Shown one piece after another: positions 26,387-35,300 of a DNA stretch of 53,368 bases (the first letter of the stretch is position 1; each line of letters starts with the position of its first letter). Origin of the DNA: an uncultured Clostridia bacterium (GTDB taxonomy: Bacteria > Bacillota > Clostridia > TANB77 > CAG-508); contig CALXZB010000005.1 in assembly GCA_944393125.1 (NCBI GenBank), forward strand, positions 1 through 53,368. The letters are read 5' to 3'. A program made the translations under genes and the position numbers. The notes beneath the pieces are model-generated. The model did not search any database and had not been told where the DNA came from. It worked only from the letters and a program-made list of their open reading frames with translations.

Positions 26387-27000
26387 TTAACTTCTTCCTT
26401 TACCTCTGTATCAATAGTTTTTTCTTTATTAGAATTTTTTACTGCGTCTTTTCTTGCATTAGCAACATTTGCTGCTTTTGTTCCTTTTATTCCTCCATAT
26501 TTTAGTTCTATAACTAGATCAAATACTTCTTGTAAGAATAATAGTAATGATACTATAACTATGCAGAATAAGTAACCCCATTTAGATTCAAGAAATTCTA
26601 ATAAAAATCCCCATTTTTCTATTACTATTGTGTCATCTGCTTTTCCAACAAAATATGTGCTATCAAATGTTTCTTCATCTTCAACTTCATATATAATATG
26701 TTTTCCTTGTTGAACTTTTTCTTGTAGTGTTTTGCTTACAAATTCATAGTCTTGACTATTTATTACTTTGTAGAAAAATATTTTGTCTCCTATTTGTACA
26801 TGTTTATCACTTGTTTCTTTTACTAACAATATAGATCCTTCTTCATATTCTGGTTCTAATGAATCATCATCTACTATATATACTGTATATCCTCCAATTT
26901 CACTACAATTATACTCATTAAATGATAGTAGTAATACTGTAACTAATATTGCAATTATTGCATATATTACAAACAATATTGTCCCTATTGTTCTTTTCAT
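26383..27000 (-). CDS. divergent signal-peptidase-like protein, Lys at the His position
   Basis: The 205-residue protein has an N-terminal helix, then VDDDSLEPEYEEG, in which Ser47 aligns with the catalytic Ser. The position of the general base is 43 residues on, as in two of the cluster's peptidases, but carries Lys90 (FVSKTLQ) where they have His. The KGDNN box is replaced by an acidic stretch (VEDEETFD). A second helix (about 140-160) and a Lys/Glu-rich tail follow. It might be an inactive regulatory paralogue, or have moved back to a Ser-Lys dyad. The overlapping downstream gene encodes a TasA-like protein. Confidence 0.7.
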   Translation of the reverse strand: MKRTIGTILFVIYAIIAILVTVLLLSFNEYNCSEIGGYTVYIVDDDSLEPEYEEGSILLVKETSDKHVQIGDKIFFYKVINSQDYEFVSKTLQEKVQQGKHIIYEVEDEETFDSTYFVGKADDTIVIEKWGFLLEFLESKWGYLFCIVIVSLLLFLQEVFDLVIELKYGGIKGTKAANVANARKDAVKNSNKEKTIDTEVKEEVK

Positions 27001-27019
27001 ATGATTTTCTCCCTTTCAT

Positions 27020-27445
27020 TTATTTTTTTATTAATTTTATTTCTTTTGTTTTTGTTAAATTTCCAGGAAGAACAACTGTTATGTTATGTTGTTCTCCTGT
27101 TTCTAAATTTTCTATTTGTGTATTTATTTTTCCTAGTATTTCTTCATTTTCTCCTAACCATAATACATCAAATTCTTCTTTTTCTACTTTATTATTAGTT
27201 GTATTATGTATTTCCATTGTAATACTTGTTTGATCATTTTCTTTCAAATATTCCATTTGCACATTTTTCACTTCCATATCACTATATTGAGTTTCTGGTA
27301 ATGTAATTATTGTGTCTTGATTTTCAGTTTCTTCTGGAGCTTGTCTTTTTAGTACAAAGCCTACAATTCCTATTATAACTATTATTGCTATAATAATTAT
27401 AAAAATAGTTATCAATCTTTTTTGACTTTTTCTGATTTTTTTCAT
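27020..27445 (-). CDS. small membrane-anchored protein with FxLYD-like domain
   Basis: The 141-residue protein has a very basic start, one helix (about 12-33) and an acidic extracellular part. The latter has EVKNVQMEYLKENDQTSITM, a pattern of alternating strands, FDVLWLGENEEILG and a final NLTKTKEIKL, reminiscent of FxLYD-type domains in Firmicute envelope proteins. It follows the 602-residue BspA-like gene and precedes the divergent signal peptidase by 20 bases. Function is unknown. The domain comparison is by eye. Confidence 0.5.
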   Translation of the reverse strand: MKKIRKSQKRLITIFIIIIAIIVIIGIVGFVLKRQAPEETENQDTIITLPETQYSDMEVKNVQMEYLKENDQTSITMEIHNTTNNKVEKEEFDVLWLGENEEILGKINTQIENLETGEQHNITVVLPGNLTKTKEIKLIKK

Positions 27446-27524
27446 CTTGCTCCTCCTTTTTTCTCTAATATTTTTATACCATAACTTTTTTTAAAAGTCT
27501 ATACTTTTAGGAATATTTTTTCTG

Positions 27525-29333
27525 CTAAATACTTGTAAAATACCCAGGAGTTCCCACTTCGTCAATTCTTGCATATGTTTTGTCTTGATAACTTGAATTA
27601 TATGTTGTTCCATTTCCTCCTACTAATTTTGTACTTCCATTGAACATGTAACTTGAAGTTGTTACTGCTGATGTTGTCCAACCTGAATTTGTTGATTCAT
27701 CAAATGGTTTTACATATATTGTGGTTAAAGCATAACACCATCTAAACATATTACCCATATTAGTTACTTTACTTGTATTAAATCCACTTATATTTATTGT
27801 TATTAATTTACTGCAGCTAAAGAACATATTTTTCATATTAGTTACTTGACTTGTATCAAAATTGCTTACATCTAATTCTGTTAATCCACCACAGTTAGAG
27901 AACATTTCACTCATATCTGTTACTTGACTTGTATTAAAACTACTTAAATCTAGTTCTTCTAATTTGTAACATTGTAAGAACATACTTGTCATCTTTGTTA
28001 CTTTTTCTGTATTAAAATTGTTTAAGTTTAATTTGCTTAACGCATTACATCCATAAAACATTAATCCCATATTTTCTACTTGACTTGTATCAAAACCGCT
28101 TAGATCTAATTCCGCTAATCGAGTACAATATAAAAACATAGAATTCATATTAGTTACACCATATGTATTAAAATTATCAAATGTTATCCCTGTTAAATTT
28201 GACATATTTTGAAATAAATATTGTGCATTTTCATTTGGTCCTATTGGTTCTGAACTTAAAAATGTTAATTCATATAATCCATCATTGTCTGTGTCTGTAT
28301 AATATCCCATAATACTATTATCTTGATTTTCTGATGCATCAAAACTTAATACTGTTCCTTTAGGTTCTGTTTTTCCTAATTCAAATTTTATTGTTTCTAT
28401 TTTGTTTTTTTCAACAGAGCTGTTTAAGTATTTACTTGTTGATGTTGTATTTTGAGCTATTACTATTCTATTTATATCTTCTAATTTTGTAATTCCATTT
28501 ACAGCTATTGCACTTGTTGTACTTCCCTTAGGATAAAAATAATTTTTTGTTTTATCCACTTTATAAAACTTTATGTTTTTTGATGATTCCTTAGGCAAAT
28601 TAAATTGTGCTTCTGATATATATTCTTTTCCGTCAATCATAGTAGTACTTATAATTGTCATATATTGATAAATTTCATCATTTGAATCTAACCTTAATTC
28701 TGTCGAATCAAATTTTACATTAATTCTAGTAGCATTAGAATTTCCATTTACAATTTTTAAAATTGCATAATCTTTATTTTCTGTATCTTCAATTGAATAT
28801 GATATATTTTCTGATTTTACATTTAATGAAATTTCGCATGAAAGTGTTTTCTTATATGGTTCTTTTGTTGTCGCAGAAATTCTTATTTTTACTGTTTCAC
28901 CTTCATTTATTGTTGTTTTTGGATTTACATATATTGTTAGTCTTTCTGTATTGTCATTTGAAACATATATTGTTCCTTCTTTTGAAGTTTCACCATCTAC
29001 ATTTCCAATTTTACAGTCTATTTTATCAGGATTTAGAGATTCACAAGTTACAGTATAATTTAAATCATAATTTAATCTAGAAAGTTTGTTACTATAACTA
29101 TATAATTCAAAAGATATTGGATAGGCATCCACTCCTCCCCAGTTGTCATATTCATATTCTGCTCCATTTACTTTTAATATGTCACTTGAGAAATAAAATT
29201 GTTTTGATGTAAGATACAATTCTCTTGCTCCATTATATATATATCTACCAAATACAGATATTGTTATTGCAATAAAAAGAATAAATATAGCTATAATTAT
29301 TTTAATTTTTTTTACTTTTTTATGTTTTTTCAT
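27525..29333 (-). CDS. BspA-like (DUF285) surface protein, 602 residues
   Basis: The leader (about 10-33) is followed by a beta-rich part with a Cys pair (VTCESLN, DCKIG). From about residue 325 the protein matches the 1477-residue protein at 215-4648: a shared FELG...FDASE module, then six to seven DUF285 repeats of 26 residues, and the same C-terminal block ending in GTPGYFTSI. It thus lacks the FGE domains. An adhesin or structural surface protein is inferred. It has no LPxTG-type end. A GGAAGGG site lies about 12 bases before the start. Confidence 0.85.
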   Translation of the reverse strand: MKKHKKVKKIKIIIAIFILFIAITISVFGRYIYNGARELYLTSKQFYFSSDILKVNGAEYEYDNWGGVDAYPISFELYSYSNKLSRLNYDLNYTVTCESLNPDKIDCKIGNVDGETSKEGTIYVSNDNTERLTIYVNPKTTINEGETVKIRISATTKEPYKKTLSCEISLNVKSENISYSIEDTENKDYAILKIVNGNSNATRINVKFDSTELRLDSNDEIYQYMTIISTTMIDGKEYISEAQFNLPKESSKNIKFYKVDKTKNYFYPKGSTTSAIAVNGITKLEDINRIVIAQNTTSTSKYLNSSVEKNKIETIKFELGKTEPKGTVLSFDASENQDNSIMGYYTDTDNDGLYELTFLSSEPIGPNENAQYLFQNMSNLTGITFDNFNTYGVTNMNSMFLYCTRLAELDLSGFDTSQVENMGLMFYGCNALSKLNLNNFNTEKVTKMTSMFLQCYKLEELDLSSFNTSQVTDMSEMFSNCGGLTELDVSNFDTSQVTNMKNMFFSCSKLITINISGFNTSKVTNMGNMFRWCYALTTIYVKPFDESTNSGWTTSAVTTSSYMFNGSTKLVGGNGTTYNSSYQDKTYARIDEVGTPGYFTSI

Positions 29334-29364
29334 TTGGTTTTCATTCCCTTCCTAATATTTATTA

Positions 29365-29391
29365 CTTGGGCATGTTATATACATACCCAAG
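29365..29391. other. hairpin after the 2898-residue gene
   Basis: CTTGGGCATGT / ACATACCCAAG forms an 11-bp stem with one mismatch or G.U pair, just after the stop of the giant gene and before the 602-residue gene. There is no good T-run on the minus strand, so it is more likely a transcript-stability or attenuation hairpin than a strong terminator. Confidence 0.5.
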
Positions 29392-29394
29392 CTT

Positions 29395-32300
29395 TTATTT
29401 TGTAATTATAAATGTTTTTCTTAATGTCTCTACTAATGTGTTTCTCTCATATAATTTTATAACTAATTTATATTCACCTGTTGCTATATTTTCTTTTATT
29501 GCATTTTTTAAATCTATTATTTCTGTTAATGATGTATGTATTTTTCTTGACATTATAACATATTGGTAATTTCCGTCTGATTTCAATAGGCTATCAGATT
29601 GTTCTGGTGTTTTCCATGTTCCATCTAGGTAATCTTTAAGATCTACTAATGTATATGAAGTTCCTGTATATGTACTTTCATCATTTACATCTGTATATGT
29701 TTCATCACGTTTGTACAATTCTACTCTTATATTTGATTCTGTTATTGGTTTTTCTACTGTTATCTTCATATCTATTCCACTATTACCTTCTAAGTTCAAT
29801 CCTGTTTCTTGATTTATAACTCTACTTTCATTTGTTGCTTCTACTTTTATTCCTATTTCTTGTTCTTCACCAAATGTTATATTAAATTGTTTGCTAATAT
29901 TTTCTTCATTTCCCATATGTTTTCCATTATCTGATGCAAAGAAGTATATATTAACTGTGCAGTTTCCAGATGCAATATCTTGCTCATCTATTATCATTTT
30001 ATAATTTTTAGTTATAGATGAAAGACCTTGCATTAATGGTATTCTAATTACTCCTGTTGAATCTGCTAAATAATTTTCTGTTGTATCATTTGCATTAACT
30101 ATTTTTATTTCTCCATTTTCAGGTATTTTTACTCTTTCTCCATGTTCATCTATAATTTCTACAATAATACCTTCCATTTTGTCATAATATTTTGTATCCA
30201 TAATAATATTGTTATTTGCAGTTTCTTTTTCTATTAATGATGCATCTATTGTAAATTGTATTTCGTTATTTTCTGATACTAAATATGTTTGTCCTTCATT
30301 ATTAATTGTTTCTTCCATTATTGCATTTTTATTGTAGTATAAGCTATATGTTATTGATGTATCTCCATTATCATATTTTACAGCTCCATCTGCACTTCTT
30401 AATTCTAAGTATATTTCCTGTGACAATTGATTTGATGATATATTAGCATCTAAAAAGTCTATTGAAATATCATATTTTTCTAGTACATATCCATCTGTTT
30501 GATGGTAATATGTATCACTATCTGTATAATAACTATTTAAGCTATCCATTTCTATGAAATCAGATAGTCTATATTCTGTTTCATTGCCTGTTACATGATA
30601 ATAGTAAACTTTATTTTTTGCTCTATCATTCATTGTTATTCTTGTTCCTGCTGGTAATTTCATAGTTGAACTTAATACTCTATAATCTCCTGTAGAATAT
30701 GGATTTTCTGTAACTGCTTTATACATTGTGTATGTTATATCAACTTTACTATCTGTTGTATAATTTAATTCTTTTTCTTCTTTATTTGTAAATGTTGGTA
30801 TATATTGAAGTTTTTCTGTTTCTTCTACCTCTAATGATTCTTCTACTACTGTTTTTAAGTTTACTGCTACAACAATGTCAAAGCTTTCTCCATTTGGATT
30901 TGTTCCAGTTAACAATAAGTTTATATATCCTAGATCATTTTCTTCTGTTATATTAGTTGAATTATGTATTTTAAATCTTATAGTTCCTGGTGATGTAGAA
31001 TTATCTTTTTCAAATAGTGCATCTCCTTCAATTGAATCTTTATATATAGTTGCAGTTTTTTGTGAATACCATCCTGATTCTATTGTTTCAACAGTTAGAC
31101 CAAATGTATTATTTGCATCTTGAGATGTTATTGGAACTGTTAATGGATCTATTAAATTTATATTTATATTATTTGCATTTACTAAAGAGTTTGTACTTAT
31201 TCCAGTTATTTCATATGTTGCTTCTGGTAAATAATTATAATCTAGTTCTAATTCTGCTGTACCATCTTTTTCTGATTTTGAGGCTATTAATTGCACTTCA
31301 TATTTTTTAACTTTTTCTCCTAGTATCCAGTCATAATTTGTTCCATTATCTATAATTCCTATAATTTCATATGAACCGTCCGAAAAAGATTTATAAAATC
31401 CATCTATTGCAATATCATGATTTGTTTTTTCTCTTCCTTCTACATATGTTCCTATTTTAAATAAATCTTCATCATATTGTTTTTCACCATTTTCATTTAC
31501 AGTGTATAGTCCAAATGAAGTCATTCCATTTACATCGCCCCAAATATCTTCTGTATTTCTGTCTGATAAGTCTCCCTCTACTTTAGCAAATATTAAGTTT
31601 ACTCCTTCTAGGGTATATAATTTGTTTTGAGTATTTGTCATTGTTGCTTTTGTTCCTGTATTATCTTCATTTAGTTCTGAATAACTATTAAATCCTCCTA
31701 CTTTGTTAAATCCTCTTTGTAAATATAATGTTGTGTTATCATAGATTGTTAATGCACTTTTTATATTGTTTAAAGTATAACTTGCTTTTGGATTTAAATT
31801 ATTTGTATCACTTCTTCCTGTTAATTCTATACAAGAATTTCCTATATATACATTTTCTACTCTTTCAATAGACACTAATCTTTGTGGTTCTAATGTTGTT
31901 CCAAAGTTTGTTAAATATATACTTGTATTTGTTACTTTTTCATTTTTTCCTGCTCCAAAAATACTTCCTTCAAATTTTATTGTTGAATATAATTGATTTT
32001 CTAATGTTATTTTTGAGCTTTCTATAAATCCATCATCATTTCCACCATAAATATCTCCATCTATTTCGCCTCCATAGAAAGACATATTATTTACAACTGT
32101 TGATATACTTGTTTCTGATAAATTTGCTCCTCCATATATATTACCTTTAACTTTTCCACTATACATTTCAAATTCAACAGTTCCTTTTGTTGTTCCATTT
32201 AGTGCTCTTAAATATATTGCTCTATCTTCAGAAGTTATTGTTAATTTTTCATTGTTTCCTACTAAAGCATCTCTCTTGTTTCCAATTACAACTTTATGTA

Positions 32301-35300
32301 CTGTACCTGTCGTTGTTCCTGTTGTTTCGGTGCTTCCTGCAATTATACTATTATATTTACCAGCTTCAATTCTAATTGTTTCTGGTTCTAAGTTTCCACC
32401 TTCTACTGTTCCAAATGTATATTTGTCTGCAGGTGTTGTAATTCCTCTGCTTAATATTAAATCACTATTGCTATTTATAATTAAATTATTATTTATGTCA
32501 TCTGTATATAATTTGATATTATCAAATGTTATATCTCCTTCTATTGTTGTATCAGAAGATATTTTTAGTTCTGCTCCTTGTGTTCTGTAATCAATTCCTG
32601 CATATAAGTTTGTTATTGTTGCATTTCCTGTTAATGTTTCTGTATTGTTCCATTCCACTGCATCCATGATTACTATTATGTTGTTTTCTGCAGTTCCTGT
32701 TGAATTTATTTTATTATATGCTGTTTGTAAATCCTGTACTGGTTCTGTTGGTAATTTTCCACTGTTTGCATTGTTTCCTGTACTTGCTGATACAAATACT
32801 ACTGTTGCATCTTGCCACATAGCTTTTAAGTGTGTTACTGAATTTGGAATTTCATCATATAATCCATATATTGTTCCATTTTCTATTGCATTTCCATTAC
32901 TATCTGCTTCTGCCCATCCAGCAAAACTCTTTGGTGCATATATTGTTTCTCCTGTTTCTAATGTTTCATACATTGATTCTGCAAATAATGGATTTTCTCC
33001 ATTATTAAATAATTCACCAATTGTACTTGGTCTATATGAAGTAGTATTTCCTGTTAATAATTCATGTACATAGCTCTTATGTTCTGATTCTATGTTAGTT
33101 GATACATGATATGTAATATTATTATATCTATCTGTATTTGGAGGTAATTCTGCATTTGAGAATGTTATTGTTGTTCCTACATTTGTATTAGAAAATTCAT
33201 CTATTAATATGTCTTTTGCTAGTACTATTGAATATGTTCCTGTTTCTGTTAGTCCTGTTAATGTTATTGTATATGTTTTTGATTTTTCAGTTGTACTTGT
33301 TTCATCATTATTTATTGATATTTTTGTTGCATCTTCTGCATTTGTTCCATCTAAGTACAATTCTCCATCTTTCATTATTTTTAAGTCTGATACTTCTAAA
33401 TTGCTGTTTTCTAAATCTAATCTTGTATCTATTCCTTTTACTGTAAAGCTTATGCTTCCTTCTGTTTCAAATCTTGTAGTATCTGCATTTACATATTTCC
33501 ATACTGGTCTTATAAAGTCTACCATACTATCTTTAAATGATGTCGTATATGTTGAATTTCCAATTAGCACTGGTGTTTCAAGATTTTCATTTCCAGATGT
33601 ATCTACTATTGCCCCTTCTGGAATTATTAATGTTACTTTTCCTTCAAATGTTCCAAAATTGCTTAGAACTATTTGATATGCTATTGTACTATCTGTTGAA
33701 TCCAATTCTGTTATATTTTTTATTACTCTTGTTGTATATTTGTTTAATTCTGTTTGATCTTCTACATTTGTTCCATCAGGTTTGGTTATTTTTAATTCTT
33801 GTGCTGATGCATCTTCTATTATGTTTCCATTGTAATCTTCTATTTGTACTTTTATTTTGTCTATATATTCTTGGTCTAGTAAATTTCCTTGTGCTAAATA
33901 TTTATCTTCTCCTTGTATTACTACAGTAACTGTTTTTTCTGTTGTGTCTATTGAGTTTTCTTCATTTCTTGAACTTAATCCATTTTCTGTTACTGATATT
34001 ATTGGGTCTACTACGTCTACTACTATTTCTTCTTCCCATTGTTCTTTTGTTTTTATATCCCACACATTATATGTTTGGTTTCCTCCATATGTTGTCGTAT
34101 TTCCTCCTGTTACTGTCTTCGTTCCTGTTTTCTTCGCTGTGAATTGGGCATTAGACTTTAGAGAAACTACGGCACGCACCCCACACGCAAGGTCGTTGTT
34201 GTTGCCGTTCAAATAGCGGTAGTTCGGGGTCACGCTATAAACGCTGTAGCTGTTGAAAGCATAGGAAAGCCAGTAATATGAGTAGTTTTCAATCATGTTT
34301 TGGTATTTAAAGTATGGTTCTTGGTATATTTTTTGGAATGTTGATTGTGTAAATGTATTTGCATTAGGTGTATCTGTATATTTTGCATACCAGGCATCTA
34401 ACATTGCTTTTGTTAATACTCCTGCACTTGCTCCATATTGGCTTGTATTTAAATACATATCCCAATTTCTTTTTTGATAGTTCTCTGCCTCTGTTGTTCC
34501 ACTACTCCATCTACTATTTATATTTCCTGTTAATATATATTCACTTATAAATGCATACTTTGTTCCATATGCATGATAAAAATCTTCTGGATTTCCTGCT
34601 GATATTAATGTTACTCTATCTCCTTCTATATCAAATACTCTCCACCCTGTTATTGCTTCTCCTGTTTCTGCATCTTTTACATAATCGTATTGTCCATATT
34701 TAGTATTAGGTGTTGCATTTCCATTTCTACTACTTCCTGCTGTAAATCCTCCAAATTGGAAGTTTTGAGTTGGTAAGCTTGTACTATTGTTTGCTGTTAC
34801 TAAACTTGTTTTTAGTCCTGTTTGTATTGAATTTATTTCTTCTTCTGTCCAGGTTCCTGCATCATAATTTACAAAATCTCCTATATGTAATCCATCTTCA
34901 TTTTCTCCTGTTGGGTCAAAGATTTCACTTGGTGATTTGTATTCTTTTTCCTCTGGTATGTTAACTCCTACTGTTATAGTTTGGGCATTATTGGCATTGC
35001 CTGACGTATCTAAAACTTTTCCTTGTGGTATTAATAATGTTACTATACCACTATAATCATATCCGTTATTTGGAGTTTGTTGTAGATTTTTTAATGTAAT
35101 TGTATATTCTTTTCCAACAATTTTTTGTACTCCATTTATCTCTTGAGTTACATCTGTTATATTAGTAAGTTCTTTTACTGGTTTGGTATTATCAGTTGAA
35201 CTTGCTTCTTCTACTGTTGCCCAATTAGGTTCTTCTCCATCTACTAATATTCTTAAATCATCTATTGTCAATGTACTTTGTTCAAAATATTTGTCTGTTA

